A stretch of DNA of 64,000 nucleotides from Actinomycetaceae bacterium (GTDB lineage Bacteria; Actinomycetota; Actinomycetes; Actinomycetales; Actinomycetaceae): positions 372,001 through 436,000 of the forward strand of contig JAQYDG010000004.1 in assembly GCA_028724265.1 (NCBI GenBank). Reading direction: 5' to 3'. Shown here in pieces: positions 19,677-31,183 of the stretch (positions within the stretch are counted from its first letter, which is position 1; each line of letters begins with the position of its first letter). A program made the translations under genes and the position numbers. The notes beneath the pieces are model-generated. The model saw only the letters and a program-made list of their open reading frames with translations, made no database searches and was not told the origin of the DNA.

Positions 19677-19719
19677 AAAATACGGCAGGCCAGCAGTTCC
19701 CACTGCCAAACCTGCCGTA
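19677..19719 (-). terminator. Intrinsic terminator after rpoC
   Basis: Outer stem TACGGCAGG (19681-19689) with CCTGCCGTA (19711-19719), and an inner GCAGT/ACTGC stem (19693-19697 with 19702-19706). On the minus strand it is followed by TTTTG. It separates rpoBC from the rpsL unit. Confidence 0.85.
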
Positions 19720-19766
19720 CTCGTGCCGGTTCTCACCGCACCCAATGACGCCTTATCGACAACACA

Positions 19767-22700
19767 TCAGAAACCGTAGCCGGCTGAGAGATCAAAATTC
19801 CGATAGTCATCGTACTCGTAGCTCTCATCGTACGGATCAAAATCCTGATGAGCATAACCGTTGTTCTTTTCGAACTCAACGCGAGCTTCATCCGTGGGTT
19901 CCACCTTGCGCTTATGCTGTTCTTCCAAGCCGGTACCAGCCGGAATCAACTTGCCCAGCATGACGTTTTCCTTCAAACCAAACAGCGGATCGCTCTTTGC
20001 GTTCAAAGCTGCCTCCGTCAGCACACGTGTGGTTTCCTGGAACGATGCAGCAGAGAGCCAGGAATCCGTCGCGAGCGACGTCTTCGTAATACCCATCAAT
20101 TCCGGACGACCGCTGGCAGGCTTCCCGCCTTCGGCCAATGCCGCACGAGACTCATCACGCAAGCTCATCGAATCCACCAGTTCGCCGGGAAGCAGGGATG
20201 TTGTTCCTGAATCCAGTACGGTGACGCGCCGCGTCATCTGGCGCACGATCACCTCAATGTGCTTATCGTGAATTTCCACGCTCTGCGAGTTGTACACCGA
20301 CTGAACCTGATCGACGATCAGCTGCTGCGCGCGGCGCATACCGGAGATACGCAGAACCTTGGTTGGATCCACACTTCCCTCTGTGAGCTGGACGCCAGCC
20401 TCGACATGCTCGCCTTCCTCGAAGCGCAGCTTAACACGCTTAGAGACGGGGTATGAGAGATCTTCGCCGCCGTCGTCACGCGTCAGCACGAGGTGACGCA
20501 CGCGCTCGCCGTCGTCGTCGATGTGCATCGTGCCAGAGGCCTCAGCGATAGGAGCTTCGCCCTTCGGAGTCTTACGTGCCTCGAACAGCTCCTGCACGCG
20601 TGGCAGACCACCGACGATATCGCCACTTGACGAGGCTGAACCGCCATTGTGGAAGGTACGCATCGTCAGCTGAGTACCAGGCTCGCCAATAGACTGAGCG
20701 GCCACAATACCGACCGCTTCGCCGATATCCACGCGATGCCCAGTTGCCATCGAACGGCCGTAGCACGCCGCGCAGACACCTGTATGCGACTCACACGTGA
20801 GCACGGAACGCACCATCAGCTCGGTGATACCGGCATCGATCGCTGCGGCGACGTTATGCGGATTGAGATCCGTACCCGCCGGAATGACCACATTACCCTG
20901 AGCATCAACAGCATCGCGCGCCAGTGTACGGGCATAGACGGTTGTACCGAGATTAGACGCTGGAACGAGGCTTCCGTCCTCGCCTGGAACGGCGATCGGC
21001 TTCGTCAGCCCAAGGCGTGTTCCACAATCATCCTCGCGTACGATAACGTCCTGCGCCACGTCCACGAGACGACGAGTCAGATAGCCAGAATCCGCCGTAC
21101 GCAAAGCCGTATCTGCCAAGCCCTTACGAGCACCGTGCGTGGAAATGAAATACTCCAACACGGAAAGTCCTTCACGATAGGAGGACTTGATGGGGTACGG
21201 AATCGTATTACCCTTTGGATCCGCAACCAGACCACGCATACCAGCAATCTGGCCGAACTGATCCCAGTTGCCACGAGCACCAGAAGAAACAATCTCGTTG
21301 ACGTTGTTCTCGCCGTCAAGGTTCTTCTGCATGGAGGCGCGCACCTCTTCGGTGATCTTCTCCCAGTGGTCAGCCAAATTGCGCCGCCGGTCCTCATCAC
21401 CGATACGGCCGGTTTCGTACTGGCGCTCGATACGTGCAGCACGCTTATCGGCTTCGTCAAGAATCGCTTGCTTATCAGGAGGAAGAATCACGTCCGATGC
21501 TGCGATGGTGACGCCAACGCGGCCGGCATAGTAGAAGCCGGTGTTCTTCAGCGCATCCAGCGATGCGGTGATATTGGCCTTGTCGTAGTTCATGGAAAGC
21601 TCATCCACGATCTTGCCCAAAGCCTTCTTATCCACCATACGGTTCACATAAGGGAACGTCTGCGGAAGGGCACGATTAAAGATGGCGCGCCCCAGCGACG
21701 TCTCCAACATGATCGGATCGCCCTGTTCATAATTGACAGGTGGCTCCCAATCGACCGGAGGAACCAGATCGGGTTCAAACCGGATATGGCACATGGCATC
21801 AATATCGAGCTCGCCTAAATCGTAGGCCATCTGAGCCTCAGCAACCGACCCGAAGTATCGACCCGTACCCGCGACGTCCTTCTTTTCGCGCGTCAACCCG
21901 AAAATGCCGATCACCATATCCTGGGAAGGCATCGTCACCGTGTGGCCGTCCGAAGGCTTCAAGATGTTGTTGGATGCCAACATCAGAATGCGCGCCTCAG
22001 CCTGCGCCTCCACAGAAAGCGGAATGTGGATAGCCATCTGGTCGCCATCGAAGTCCGCATTGAAGGCGGCACATGCCAAAGGATGCAGCTGAATTGCCTT
22101 ACCCTCGATAAGCACGGGCTCAAAAGCCTGAATGCCCAAACGGTGCAGCGTAGGTGCACGGTTCAACAGCACGGGGTGTTCGGAGATAACCTCTTCCAGC
22201 ACGTCCCATACTTCCGGACGCTGGCGATCCACCATGCGCTTGGCTGCTTTGACGTTCTTCGCAATCTGCAGATCAACGAGCCGCTTCTGAACGAAGGGCT
22301 TAAACAGTTCAAGTGCCATCGTCTTAGGAACACCGCACTGGTGCATCTTCAAGGACGGACCCACCACAATCACGGAACGGCCAGAATAGTCCACGCGCTT
22401 ACCGAGCAGGTTCTGGCGGAAACGACCTTGCTTACCCTTGAGCATGTCCGCCAAAGACTTCAGTGGGCGGCCGGAGGCACCGGCAACTGGGCGTCCACGC
22501 CGACCGTTATCGAACAGGGCGTCCACGGCTTCCTGCAACATGCGCTTTTCGTTGTTGACCATAATCTCCGGCGCACCCAAATCGAGCATGCGCTTCAGAC
22601 GATTATTGCGGTTGATAACGCGGCGATACAGATCGTTCAGATCGGACGTGGCAAACCGGCCACCATCCAACTGGATCATCGGGCGCAGATCTGGCGGAAT

Positions 22701-23654
22701 CACCGGAATTGCGTTAAGAACCATGACTTCTGGACGCGTACCGGAGTGGCGGAAAGCATTCACAACCTTAATGCGCTTCAGGGCACGGATCTTCTTCTGT
22801 GCAGTGCCGTTTTCGATCTGATCGACCAACATGGCATGTTCAGCTTCCAGATCGAAATCCTGCAAACGCTTCTGGACGGCTTCTGCGCCACGCGAGGCAT
22901 CAAAATAGTCCGAATAGCGCGCATCCATCTCGCGATAGATCTCTTCGCTGCCTTCCAAATCACCCACGTGCAGATGAACAAAGCGATCCCAGACCGTGTC
23001 GAGCATCTCCACCTGAGAATCCGCGCTGCGCCGAGCACGCGCAATCTCCGACTCGCCGGACTTCCTGGCCTTGGCTACTTCAGCCGTCTTGCCATCAGCC
23101 TCGAGCTGTGCAATCTGCTGCTCCAACTTGGTCTGCAGCTGAGCGATATGGGCATCGCGGTCATCTTCCATGGCCTTGCGCTCAACCTCGTACTCATTGG
23201 TGAGGCTCGCCATATCGCGTGTGCGAGCTTCCTCGTCAACACGCGTCACCATATATGCCGCGAAATAGATGACCTTTTCCAGATCCTTAGGCGCGATATC
23301 CAGCAGATAGCCCAAGCGGCTCGGAACACCTTTGAAATACCAGATGTGCGTCACAGGTGCAGCGAGCTCAATATGCCCCATACGCTCGCGGCGCACCTTA
23401 GAACGCGTCACCTCCACGCCGCAGCGTTCACAGATAATCCCCTTGAAGCGTGGACGCTTGTACTTACCGCATGCACACTCCCAATCGCGGGTTGGACCAA
23501 AAATCTGCTCGCCAAAAAGACCATCTTTTTCCGGCTTGAGCGTACGGTAGTTGATCGTCTCCGGCTTCTTCACCTCACCGTAGCTCCACCGGTGAATATC
23601 CTCGGTGGTGGCAAGGGAAATATGCAGTGAATCAAATCGATTGACGTCGAGCAA
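19767..23654 (-). CDS. rpoC: RNA polymerase beta' subunit, TTG start
   Basis: Catalytic subunit of RNA polymerase, 1295 residues. The active-site NADFDGDQ motif supplies the Mg-binding Asp534, Asp536 and Asp538. The N-terminal zinc site is Cys60, Cys62, Cys75 and Cys78 ([19 protein letters not shown]); the second zinc site uses DDCG, TCES and GVCAAC further on. The bridge/trigger region [20 protein letters not shown] is intact. The start is a TTG at 23654 (leading to LDVNRFDSL), just after AGTAGGAACC; no better ATG or GTG is available. It lies about 90 nt after rpoB; the gap holds a GACGGGC/GCCCGTC hairpin without a T-tract. Confidence 0.97.
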   Translation of the reverse strand: MLDVNRFDSLHISLATTEDIHRWSYGEVKKPETINYRTLKPEKDGLFGEQIFGPTRDWECACGKYKRPRFKGIICERCGVEVTRSKVRRERMGHIELAAPVTHIWYFKGVPSRLGYLLDIAPKDLEKVIYFAAYMVTRVDEEARTRDMASLTNEYEVERKAMEDDRDAHIAQLQTKLEQQIAQLEADGKTAEVAKARKSGESEIARARRSADSQVEMLDTVWDRFVHLHVGDLEGSEEIYREMDARYSDYFDASRGAEAVQKRLQDFDLEAEHAMLVDQIENGTAQKKIRALKRIKVVNAFRHSGTRPEVMVLNAIPVIPPDLRPMIQLDGGRFATSDLNDLYRRVINRNNRLKRMLDLGAPEIMVNNEKRMLQEAVDALFDNGRRGRPVAGASGRPLKSLADMLKGKQGRFRQNLLGKRVDYSGRSVIVVGPSLKMHQCGVPKTMALELFKPFVQKRLVDLQIAKNVKAAKRMVDRQRPEVWDVLEEVISEHPVLLNRAPTLHRLGIQAFEPVLIEGKAIQLHPLACAAFNADFDGDQMAIHIPLSVEAQAEARILMLASNNILKPSDGHTVTMPSQDMVIGIFGLTREKKDVAGTGRYFGSVAEAQMAYDLGELDIDAMCHIRFEPDLVPPVDWEPPVNYEQGDPIMLETSLGRAIFNRALPQTFPYVNRMVDKKALGKIVDELSMNYDKANITASLDALKNTGFYYAGRVGVTIAASDVILPPDKQAILDEADKRAARIERQYETGRIGDEDRRRNLADHWEKITEEVRASMQKNLDGENNVNEIVSSGARGNWDQFGQIAGMRGLVADPKGNTIPYPIKSSYREGLSVLEYFISTHGARKGLADTALRTADSGYLTRRLVDVAQDVIVREDDCGTRLGLTKPIAVPGEDGSLVPASNLGTTVYARTLARDAVDAQGNVVIPAGTDLNPHNVAAAIDAGITELMVRSVLTCESHTGVCAACYGRSMATGHRVDIGEAVGIVAAQSIGEPGTQLTMRTFHNGGSASSSGDIVGGLPRVQELFEARKTPKGEAPIAEASGTMHIDDDGERVRHLVLTRDDGGEDLSYPVSKRVKLRFEEGEHVEAGVQLTEGSVDPTKVLRISGMRRAQQLIVDQVQSVYNSQSVEIHDKHIEVIVRQMTRRVTVLDSGTTSLLPGELVDSMSLRDESRAALAEGGKPASGRPELMGITKTSLATDSWLSAASFQETTRVLTEAALNAKSDPLFGLKENVMLGKLIPAGTGLEEQHKRKVEPTDEARVEFEKNNGYAHQDFDPYDESYEYDDYRNFDLSAGYGF

Positions 23655-23698
23655 GGTTCCTACTTCCTCATTTTCGGCAAATTATTCACAACTCTTAT

Positions 23699-23733
23699 GA
23701 CGGGCTCACGCTCGTGCTCACGTGCGCCCGTCG
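23699..23733 (-). other. Hairpin in the rpoB-rpoC gap
   Basis: GACGGGC and GCCCGTC arms (7 bp) enclose a GC-rich segment with smaller CACG/CGTG pairs. There is no following T-run on the minus strand. It may be a processing site or partial attenuator between rpoB and rpoC. Confidence 0.5.
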
Positions 23734-23742
23734 GTCAGCTCC

Positions 23743-26700
23743 CTAGAGCTCTGCACCGGATTCGAGATCCTCCAGGCCACTGGGTCCGTTACCAATTCCG
23801 GACAGGCGTGCGGACTCCTCCCGCTCCTCATCCGTGGGCTCCCTGAAACGATCGTCTTCCTCGTCACGAATGTCGATAGGCTGCCCAGAGATATCCAAAG
23901 CCTCCACATCCAAGCACAGTGAGCGCATCTCCTGCATCAACACCTTGAAGGATTCTGGAATGCCAGGTTCTGGGAAGTTATCGCCCTTAACAATCGCCTC
24001 GTACACCTTGACGCGCCCGACCGTATCGTCGGATTTCACCGTCAACATTTCCTGCAAGGTATGTGATGCTCCGTATGCTTCCAGAGCCCATACTTCCATT
24101 TCGCCGAAACGCTGACCGCCGAACTGAGCCTTACCACCCAACGGCTGCTGTGTGACCATCGCATATGGACCGGTGGAACGAGCGTGAATCTTATCGTCCA
24201 CCAAATGGTTCAACTTAAGCATGTACATGTAGCCCACAGCGATGCGACCGGGGAACGGTTCGCCCGTGCGGCCGTCAAACAGCTTTGCCTTGCCCTGGGC
24301 ATCCACCAACTGCTGCCCATCTCGGTTGGGCAATGTGTTGGCCAGCAGGCCATCGATTTCATCGGGCTTCACACCATCAAACACAGGTGTAGCGACTGTC
24401 TGCCCCGGATTGCCCTGAACAGCATTCTCAGGAAGGCGCACAGCCCATTCCTCGCCATTACTGCGAGCCTCGCTGGCATCCCATCCTTGAGACGCGATCC
24501 AGCCTAGATGCAGTTCATAGACCTGGCCGAGGTTCATACGGCTTGGCACACCGAGCGGGTTCAAAATGATATCGACAGGGGTGCCGTCTTCCATAAACGG
24601 CATATCTTCCTCAGGAAGAATCCGCGAGATCACGCCCTTGTTGCCGTGCCGACCAGACATTTTATCGCCGACGGTGATCTTACGGCGCTGAGCAATCCAC
24701 ACGTGAACCGTTTCGTTCACGTCCGACGGCATTTCCTCTGCGTTCTCCTTCGTGAACTGGCGAATGCCCGTCACAACACCCCACTCACCATGCGGTACGC
24801 GCAGGGACGTATCCCGAACTTCCTTCGCCTTCTCACCAAAGATGGCACGAAGCAGCCGCTCCTCGCTCGTGAGCTCCGTTTCACCCTTCGGCGTGATCTT
24901 TCCAACCAGAATGTCGCCGCTATCGACCTCAGCACCAATACGGATAATGCCTTGATCATCCAGGTGGGAAAGCGCGTCCTCCGACACGTTCGGAACATCA
25001 CGCGTAATTTCCTCTGGGCCAAGCTTTGAATCGCGGGCATTCACTTCGTGTTCGATAATGTGAATCGACGTGAGCACATCCTGCTTGACCAGACGTTCTG
25101 AGATGATGACGGCATCCTCGTAGTTGTAACCATTCCAGCCCATCAGAGCGACCAGGAGGTTCTGACCCAGAGCCAGCTCACCATGATAGGTCGATGGACC
25201 GTCCGCGAGCAGTGAACCTGTCTCAACGCGATCACCCTCAGAAACCACCGCGTGCTGGTTGATCGACGTTCCAGCGTTGGAACGCATGAACTTCTTCAAG
25301 CGGTACGTCCGGTGGGTACCATCGTCGTGCTCCACAGTAATGGCAGTGGCATCCACGTTGGTGACGACGCCCGGCTGCTTCGCAATCGTGACATCGCCAG
25401 CGTCCACAGCGGCGGACACCTCCATACCCGTGCCCACATACGGCGCAACGGGGCGGATCAGCGGAACAGCCTGACGCTGCATGTTTGCACCCATCAGAGC
25501 GCGGTGTGCGTCGTCATGCTCCAAGAAAGGAATCATGGCAGTGCCAACAGCCGTCATCTGACGTGCAGACACATCCTGATAGTCAACCTCGTCAGCGGGC
25601 ACAAGCGCAGGATCGCCACCTGAGGTTCGGCACAGCACCTCTTCCTGAGAGAAATGCCCGTCGGCATCCAGAGGAGCTTCGGCCTGGGCAATGTACTTGC
25701 CGTTTTCGTCATCGGCCTGGAGGTACACGATCTCGTCTGTGACGCGGCCGTCCTTCACCACGCGATACGGAGTTTCGATAAAGCCGAACGAATTCAAACG
25801 TGCGAACGCCGCAAGGGATCCAATCAGACCAATGTTCTGGCCTTCAGGCGTTTCGATAGGGCACATACGGCCATAGTGCGAGGGGTGAACGTCACGAACC
25901 TCCATGCCGGCGCGCTCACGGGAGAGCCCGCCGGGACCGAGAGCAGACAGGCGCCGCTTATGCGTCAGGCCGGCCAGAGGATTCACCTGATCCATGAACT
26001 GGGAAAGCTGGCTGGTGCCAAAGAATTCCTTAATCGCTGCCACGATAGGCCGAATGTTGATCAGGCTCGCAGGCGTGATCGCTTCAGCTTCCTGAGTGGT
26101 CATGCGTTCCCGAACCATTCGATCCAAGCGGGCAAGGCCGGTGCGCATCTGATTCTGAATCAGCTCACCCACCGCACGAATACGCCGATTGCCGAAATGG
26201 TCGATATCGTCAGTCTGTACAGGCACAGAATCGGCACCAGGCGCACACACCACTTCGTCCAAGCCTGCCTGCAGAGCAAGCATGTAGCGCAGCGTTGCGG
26301 TGATGTCGTCAATATTGAGCGAGAAACGCTCTGGATCCGAATTCAGACCCAACTTCTTATTGATCTTGTAACGCCCAACCTTAGCGGTGGAATAGCGCTT
26401 GTTGTTGAAATAGAAGTTGTTCAACAGATTGCGCCCTGCTTCAGCTGTGGCTGGATCACCAGGCCGCAACTTACGATACAGCTCGCGCAGCGCATCTTCC
26501 TGTGTATGAACAGTATCTTTCTCCAGCGTTTCCAACATTAACGGGAAATCGCTGAAAACATCACGAATCTCCGACTCCGTCATGCCGATAGCCTTCAGGA
26601 ATACCGTCACGGACTGCTTACGCTTACGATCGACGCGTACACCAACCGATTCGCGCTTATCAATCTCGAATTCCAACCACGCGCCACGGCTCGGAATAAT

Positions 26701-27240
26701 CTTTGCGCCAAACACATCCTTATCAGAGGTCTTATCAGGCGTACGCTCGAAGTACACGCCCGGCGAGCGCACAAGCTGCGACACCACAACACGCTCAGAC
26801 CCGTTGACGATAAAGGTGGCGTATTCCGTCATAATCGGAAAATCGCCGATAAACGTGGTCTGCGACTTAATCTCTCCAGTCTCGTAGTTCTGGAACTCTG
26901 CCGTCACATAGAGCGGTGCTGAATACGTGAGGTCGTGTTCACGACACTCCTGAATCGAATATTTAGGCTCTTCCAAATGTGGATGAGACAGCACCAAACC
27001 CATGGTTTGGCCAAGATTTTCAATAGGGGAAATATCCGCAAAAATTTCTTCCAACCCAGACATTTCACCCGGATGAGCAGCCTTCCACTGATCATCCCCA
27101 ATCAGCCATCCATAGCTGCGCGTTTGAATCTCAATCAGATTGGGAACATGTAACGGTTCCTTAATCTTGGCAAAGGAGACGCGATCTGAGTATGGTTTAC
27201 CGTCTTGAACAGCGAGTGAATAGGTGCGCGAAGCAGCCAA
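23743..27240 (-). CDS. rpoB: RNA polymerase beta subunit, TTG start
   Basis: 1165-residue beta subunit. It starts with [20 protein letters not shown] and NRVSF-like text ([20 protein letters not shown]), as actinobacterial RpoB does. The frame extends upstream to 27336, but the leader has no homology. A TTG at 27240 lies 6 nt after GAAGGA and is chosen. The rifampicin region reads [20 protein letters not shown], then [12 protein letters not shown]: the contact residues Gln513, Asp516, His526, Arg529 and Ser531 (E. coli numbering) are kept, but Asn518 is Val (residue 419 here). The C-terminal half has [13 protein letters not shown]. Acidic C-terminal tail. Confidence 0.97.
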   Translation of the reverse strand: MAASRTYSLAVQDGKPYSDRVSFAKIKEPLHVPNLIEIQTRSYGWLIGDDQWKAAHPGEMSGLEEIFADISPIENLGQTMGLVLSHPHLEEPKYSIQECREHDLTYSAPLYVTAEFQNYETGEIKSQTTFIGDFPIMTEYATFIVNGSERVVVSQLVRSPGVYFERTPDKTSDKDVFGAKIIPSRGAWLEFEIDKRESVGVRVDRKRKQSVTVFLKAIGMTESEIRDVFSDFPLMLETLEKDTVHTQEDALRELYRKLRPGDPATAEAGRNLLNNFYFNNKRYSTAKVGRYKINKKLGLNSDPERFSLNIDDITATLRYMLALQAGLDEVVCAPGADSVPVQTDDIDHFGNRRIRAVGELIQNQMRTGLARLDRMVRERMTTQEAEAITPASLINIRPIVAAIKEFFGTSQLSQFMDQVNPLAGLTHKRRLSALGPGGLSRERAGMEVRDVHPSHYGRMCPIETPEGQNIGLIGSLAAFARLNSFGFIETPYRVVKDGRVTDEIVYLQADDENGKYIAQAEAPLDADGHFSQEEVLCRTSGGDPALVPADEVDYQDVSARQMTAVGTAMIPFLEHDDAHRALMGANMQRQAVPLIRPVAPYVGTGMEVSAAVDAGDVTIAKQPGVVTNVDATAITVEHDDGTHRTYRLKKFMRSNAGTSINQHAVVSEGDRVETGSLLADGPSTYHGELALGQNLLVALMGWNGYNYEDAVIISERLVKQDVLTSIHIIEHEVNARDSKLGPEEITRDVPNVSEDALSHLDDQGIIRIGAEVDSGDILVGKITPKGETELTSEERLLRAIFGEKAKEVRDTSLRVPHGEWGVVTGIRQFTKENAEEMPSDVNETVHVWIAQRRKITVGDKMSGRHGNKGVISRILPEEDMPFMEDGTPVDIILNPLGVPSRMNLGQVYELHLGWIASQGWDASEARSNGEEWAVRLPENAVQGNPGQTVATPVFDGVKPDEIDGLLANTLPNRDGQQLVDAQGKAKLFDGRTGEPFPGRIAVGYMYMLKLNHLVDDKIHARSTGPYAMVTQQPLGGKAQFGGQRFGEMEVWALEAYGASHTLQEMLTVKSDDTVGRVKVYEAIVKGDNFPEPGIPESFKVLMQEMRSLCLDVEALDISGQPIDIRDEEDDRFREPTDEEREESARLSGIGNGPSGLEDLESGAEL

Positions 27241-27550
27241 GAGGATTCCTTCCCTGACGATGAAAAGGCGAAAACGCGCGTTTGACCATGCCGGCACGTT
27301 GTGCGTTATACTGGCGCCAGAACAACCGATGAACACCGAGGTTCGCCTGGTTGAGGCTCAATAACGGCACAATGCACATGGTGATACACGTGCGCATCTA
27401 TCTAGCGTACTCGTTTCTGGTGGGGCATGACCAGACTCCAATTTGTGCAACTCGTCACCCAGGGGTAATGCACTGCCCAGAAAAGGTGGCCCGGCAAAGC
27501 TGCCAGAACAAACGCGGGGATGCAGGGACATGCAGGCTGTGCCAACACAA
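27241..27550. other. rpoB upstream region, no gene
   Basis: Between the rplL terminator and rpoB. It has no convincing coding frame. On the minus strand, TATAAC (in CCAGTATAACGC, about 27309) and TAGATA (in CGCTAGATAGATG, about 27400) are -10-like, but without strong -35 partners. It probably carries the rpoB promoter and a long leader of 70-150 nt. Confidence 0.5.
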
Positions 27551-27595
27551 GAAAAGGGCGCTGCTGTGTGCCCTATCAGCAACACAACAACGCCC
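27551..27595 (-). terminator. Intrinsic terminator after rplL
   Basis: Fourteen-base-pair stem: 27556-27569 (GGGCGCTGCTGTGT) pairs with 27582-27595, with two G-U pairs and a 12-nt loop. On the minus strand it is followed by TTTTC. It separates rplJL from rpoBC, which here have their own transcription start. Confidence 0.9.
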
Positions 27596-27682
27596 CTTGA
27601 GATAAAACGCCTCGATGAACTCAGCGTCCGCTACAGACGTCAACCACGCCTGACAAGAGCGGACACTGCGCGCATCGGAAAA

Positions 27683-28072
27683 TCACTTCAGCGTTACCTT
27701 GGCGCCTGCGCCTTCCAGCTGGGCCTTCGCAGCCTCAGCAGCTTCCTTGTTGGCACCTTCCAACACAGCCTTAGGAGCAGAATCAACAAGATCCTTTGCT
27801 TCCTTCAGGCCGAGGCTCGTCAGCGCACGAACTTCCTTAATAACCTGAACCTTCTTGTCGCCAATCTCCTCCAGAATGACGTCGAAGGAGTCCTTTTCCT
27901 CTTCTTCAGCAGCCGGAGCAGCAGCACCGCCAGCAGCGGCAGGAGCAACAGCAACTGGAGCCGCAGCCTCAACGCCGAACTCGTCCTCGAACGCCTTGAC
28001 GAAATCATTCAGTTCAACCAGCGTCAATTCTTTGAACGCTGCAATCAGCTCCTCGGTAGAGAGCTTAGCCAT
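27683..28072 (-). CDS. rplL: 50S ribosomal protein L7/L12
   Basis: Stalk protein that recruits translational GTPases; 129 aa. The N-terminal dimerisation part is [20 protein letters not shown], followed by an Ala/Gly/Pro hinge and an acidic segment, then the C-terminal factor-binding domain ([20 protein letters not shown]). An earlier ATG (28081) is too close to the AAGGA site, so 28072 is used. Confidence 0.96.
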   Translation of the reverse strand: MAKLSTEELIAAFKELTLVELNDFVKAFEDEFGVEAAAPVAVAPAAAGGAAAPAAEEEEKDSFDVILEEIGDKKVQVIKEVRALTSLGLKEAKDLVDSAPKAVLEGANKEAAEAAKAQLEGAGAKVTLK

Positions 28073-28138
28073 AGTGGCCATCCTTTCATCAGCCTGCTAC
28101 GCGAGCAGGAATTGTTACATTATGCAGCTGCCCAATAC

Positions 28139-28666
28139 TCAGGCTGCTGCTTCTTCCTTCGCGCGTAGCGCGTCGATGGTGCGCACAGCCTTGGAAACTG
28201 GCGCCTGGAATAGAGATGCCGCCTTGTACAGCGAGGCTTTGAGCACGCCAGCAGTCTTGGCAAGCAGAACATCGCGAGATTCGAGATCTGCCAGTGCCTT
28301 GACGTCGTCTGCAAACAGGACTTTGCCTTCAAAAATCCCGCCTTTGACGATCAGCGCAGGGTTGTCCTTGGCGAAATCGCGCAGAACCTTTGCAGCCCCC
28401 GGCACTTCACCGCTGACAAACACGAAACCAGAAGGGCCTGCGAAGAGGTTATCCATATCCGGATCCTCAAACCCCGCCTTCTTAGCTCCAATCAAAGCCA
28501 ATGTGTTCTTAGCGACCTTATATTCTGCCGTTGGACGCAGTGCACGACGCAGTTGTTGAAGCTGCGCAACAGTGAGTCCACGATATTCAGTGAGCAGCAC
28601 ACCGCTCGACGCTTCGAACTTCGAAGTGAGCTCCGCGATTTCTGCAGACTTGTCGGCCTTCGCCAT
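28139..28666 (-). CDS. rplJ: 50S ribosomal protein L10
   Basis: Stalk base protein (175 aa), binding L7/L12 dimers through its C-terminal helix. N-terminal MAKADKSAEIAELTSKFEAS and TEYRGLTVAQLQQLRRALR are typical. L10-L12 usually represses its own mRNA by binding the leader; a leader with a terminator hairpin lies just upstream (28695-28803). Confidence 0.95.
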   Translation of the reverse strand: MAKADKSAEIAELTSKFEASSGVLLTEYRGLTVAQLQQLRRALRPTAEYKVAKNTLALIGAKKAGFEDPDMDNLFAGPSGFVFVSGEVPGAAKVLRDFAKDNPALIVKGGIFEGKVLFADDVKALADLESRDVLLAKTAGVLKASLYKAASLFQAPVSKAVRTIDALRAKEEAAA

Positions 28667-28694
28667 CTGGCCTCCTTTCGGTCGTCATCCGTAG

Positions 28695-28803
28695 GCATCA
28701 AAAAAGCCCCGCGCATGCAGGGCTCGCCGAATCTATTCGGAAAACGTCCACCTGCGCCGGCCTCATTGAGATTAATCCTGACGGAACCCACGGTCTTTGG
28801 CTT
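28695..28803 (-). ncRNA. L10 leader (autoregulatory 5' UTR of rplJ-rplL) with attenuator
   Basis: Between the promoter TATAAT (28809-28814) and rplJ, the minus-strand transcript reads CCAAAGACCGTGGGTTCCG, then GGCCGGCGCAGGTGGACG, resembling known L10 leaders. It ends with an intrinsic terminator: AGCCCTGC and GCGGGGCT (plus-strand arms 28705-28712 and 28717-28724) followed by a six-base T-tract (28700-28705). This terminator lies before the coding region, so it fits an attenuator. Matching to the Rfam L10 leader is from memory of the pattern and was not scored. Confidence 0.7.
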
Positions 28804-28808
28804 CACTT

Positions 28809-28836
28809 ATTATACTTCACCGATCACGAGGCACAA
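28809..28836 (-). promoter_or_regulatory. Promoter of rplJ-rplL
   Basis: TATAAT (28809-28814) with TTGTGC (28831-28836) at a 16-nt spacing, reading towards rplJ and immediately upstream of the leader RNA. Confidence 0.6.
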
Positions 28837-28941
28837 AGGTGAGGCGACCGGGTGTGACGCATCGCTCTATACCGGCCACTGCTCGCCTCACTTCACGCCG
28901 TCTGCTCACGCTACTTCGTCACGGATCGAGAGAAAGATGTG

Positions 28942-29571
28942 TTATATCTCCCCCTGGCCACCCTCAAGTTGATGCGCAATCCGATGGATCAGCATATCCA
29001 GGGCAACAAGGTTCCGCCCACCTTCAGGAACAATCAGGTCGGCCTTGCGTTTGGACGGCTCGACATACAGTTCATGCATGGGTTTAACGGTGTTAAGGTA
29101 CTGCTCCTCAACACTCTGAAGTGTGCGACCCCTCTCGATGACGTCGCGCTTGATCCGGCGCAAAATCCGCACATCAGCATCTGTATCCACAAAAATCTTG
29201 ATGTCGAGCAGTCGGCAGATCGCAGGTTCGGCGAAAATGAGGATACCCTCGACGATGATGACGGGCTTCGGCTCAATATGGATTGTCTGTGCGGCGCGCG
29301 TATGGTGCGCATAGTCGTACGTGGGAGAATCAATCGGCTGCCCACCGATCAGTTGGCCAAGCTGCTCAACCATCAATTCGTTGTCGAATGCATCGGGAGA
29401 ATCGTAGTTAAGCTTCGCACGCTCCGATATCGGAATGTCGTCGTGAGGCACATAGTAGTTATCGTGATAGATCACGGATGTTTGACCTGGAAAATGACGC
29501 GAAATTTCGTTCGTGAGGGTCGTTTTCCCGGATCCTGTGCCACCTGCAACACCGATGACGAGCGCACCCAT
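28942..29571 (-). CDS. udk: Uridine kinase
   Basis: Phosphorylates uridine and cytidine in pyrimidine salvage. 209 residues from the ATG at 29571, which gives MGALVIGVAGGTGSGKTTL with the P-loop GGTGSGKT at about residues 10-17, then HDNYYVPHD, NYDSPDAFDNEL, the YDYAHHTR substrate segment and VEGIL. An AAAGGGG site is 5 nt upstream. The frame continues upstream to 29754 without homology. A TACAAT -10-like box at 29598-29603 (minus) implies a short leader. It sits alone between rplA and rplJ, which is unusual company for ribosomal genes. Confidence 0.93.
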   Translation of the reverse strand: MGALVIGVAGGTGSGKTTLTNEISRHFPGQTSVIYHDNYYVPHDDIPISERAKLNYDSPDAFDNELMVEQLGQLIGGQPIDSPTYDYAHHTRAAQTIHIEPKPVIIVEGILIFAEPAICRLLDIKIFVDTDADVRILRRIKRDVIERGRTLQSVEEQYLNTVKPMHELYVEPSKRKADLIVPEGGRNLVALDMLIHRIAHQLEGGQGEI

Positions 29572-29710
29572 TGAAGCCCCTTTCCGGATTTTCGACCATT
29601 GTAGTCCACACAGCAGTACGCATGCTGCACGCGCCCTGATCGTCGCGCAGATGCTGAGCAACAGGCTCAGCAGAATCACAGTGAGGTGCTGGAAACCAAC
29701 AACTATAGAG

Positions 29711-29743
29711 AAAGGGAGCACGCCAAAAAATTGACGCGCTCCC
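29711..29743 (-). terminator. Intrinsic terminator after rplA
   Basis: GGGAGCACGCCAA (29714-29726) pairs over 13 bp, including G-U pairs, with TTGACGCGCTCCC (29731-29743). On the minus strand it is followed by TTTCTC. It ends the rplK-rplA unit before udk. Confidence 0.85.
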
Positions 29744-29791
29744 CCAAAGCTCACGGTGTATGCCAGATACTTCTACCGAGTTGTCGTTACC

Positions 29792-30502
29792 TCACTCGGC
29801 TGCGAAGATCGCCTCACCCTGCTTGCTCGCATCCAACGGGATACCCGGAGTCATCGTTGCAGAAACGGTGGCCTTCAGAATATAGCGTCCTTTAGATGCG
29901 GACGGCTTCAAACGAAGAATTTCGTCCAAAGCCGCAGAGTAATTCTCCGCCAGCTGCTGCTCGCTAAAGGACGTCTTGCCTACAACAAAAGGCAGATTGC
30001 CGTTCTTGTCCACGCGGAACTCGATACGTCCACCTTTAATATCGCTGACTGCTTTCGCAACATCCATCGTCACCGTGCCAGTCTTCGGGTTCGGCATCAA
30101 GCCACGCGGGCCGAGCACGCGGCCAAGCCTGCCAACCTTGCCCATCATATCTGGCGTGGCAACAGCAGCATCGAAGTCGGTGTAGCCATCAGCAACCTTC
30201 GCAATCAGCTCGTCAGAGCCAACCTCGTCAGCACCTGCCTCTTCTGCCTCAGCAGCTTTCGCACCCTGGGCAAAGACGAGGACCCTAGCCGTCTTACCCG
30301 TGCCATGAGGCAGATTCACAGTACCGCGCACCATCTGATCCGCTTTGCGTGGATCAACGCCGAGACGGAACACAACTTCGACCGTGGCGTCAAAGGCGGT
30401 CTGAGAAAGATCCTTCACCAGCTTAAAAGCCTGAAGAGGATCGTAAAGGACGCCCGGAGCAATCTTCTTTGCCGCGTCCTGGTATTTCTTTGAGCGCTTC
30501 AT
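29792..30502 (-). CDS. rplA: 50S ribosomal protein L1
   Basis: L1-stalk protein involved in E-site tRNA release (236 aa). Starts [14 protein letters not shown] with GAAGGAGA upstream; contains [18 protein letters not shown] and [20 protein letters not shown], the rRNA-binding signature. Follows rplK by 76 nt. L1 commonly represses its own operon. Confidence 0.97.
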   Translation of the reverse strand: MKRSKKYQDAAKKIAPGVLYDPLQAFKLVKDLSQTAFDATVEVVFRLGVDPRKADQMVRGTVNLPHGTGKTARVLVFAQGAKAAEAEEAGADEVGSDELIAKVADGYTDFDAAVATPDMMGKVGRLGRVLGPRGLMPNPKTGTVTMDVAKAVSDIKGGRIEFRVDKNGNLPFVVGKTSFSEQQLAENYSAALDEILRLKPSASKGRYILKATVSATMTPGIPLDASKQGEAIFAAE

Positions 30503-30578
30503 CGTTCTCCTTCAAGATTGTGGTGTATGGGCGAGCGCAGCCCTTCCACATGCCGGCCGCCAACGCGACCAGCGCATA

Positions 30579-31010
30579 TCAGATTTCGTCTGTGGTAATG
30601 CCCATCGACCGCGCCGTACCGGCGATAATCCGCGCGGCATTATCGATATCGTTCGCATTCAGATCTGGCTGCTTCGTCTTTGCGATCTCACGCAGCTGCT
30701 CGGCACTCAGATGAGCCACCTTGACGGTATGCGGAGTAGACGATCCCTTTGCAACACCCGCAGCTTTCTTAATGAGCTCCGCAGCAGGCGGCGTCTTCAA
30801 GACGAAGTCAAAAGACCTATCTTCGTAAACAGTGATCTCCACCGGGATGATATTGCCCCGCTGGTTCTCGGTAGCAGCATTGTACTGCTTCACAAATTCC
30901 ATGATGTTCACACCATGCTGACCCAGCGCTGGGCCAAGCGGCGGCGCTGGAGTTGCACCACCAGCTGGGAGCTGCAGTTTAATAAGCCCCTCAACCTTCT
31001 TCTTTGCCAT
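30579..31010 (-). CDS. rplK: 50S ribosomal protein L11
   Basis: GTPase-centre protein (143 aa): [30 protein letters not shown], cited in part, with the thiopeptide-site [19 protein letters not shown] and C-terminal GTARSMGI. The ATG at 31010 has AAGGA about 10 nt upstream; the extension to 31055 has no homology. Confidence 0.96.
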   Translation of the reverse strand: MAKKKVEGLIKLQLPAGGATPAPPLGPALGQHGVNIMEFVKQYNAATENQRGNIIPVEITVYEDRSFDFVLKTPPAAELIKKAAGVAKGSSTPHTVKVAHLSAEQLREIAKTKQPDLNANDIDNAARIIAGTARSMGITTDEI

Positions 31011-31183
31011 AAATAAGGATCCTTTGTTGTTATTTTCTATGACGTAGCCGAGCACTCACCAAGCAGGAAACCGATTCGTGTTCAGCCATTCTGTATACAT
31101 ACACACCACACCGCCACGCCTACCGTTGACGCCTATGAACATCAAACAAGCGTGCCGACGCGAGAGCGCAGCATCAGAAAATC

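Noticed and set aside
21942..23630. Long plus-strand frame (about 560 codons) opposite rpoC
   Set aside because: It is fully antisense to the highly conserved rpoC, has no family resemblance or ribosome-binding site, and is explained by codon bias of the real gene. The same applies to 20649-21818 (plus).
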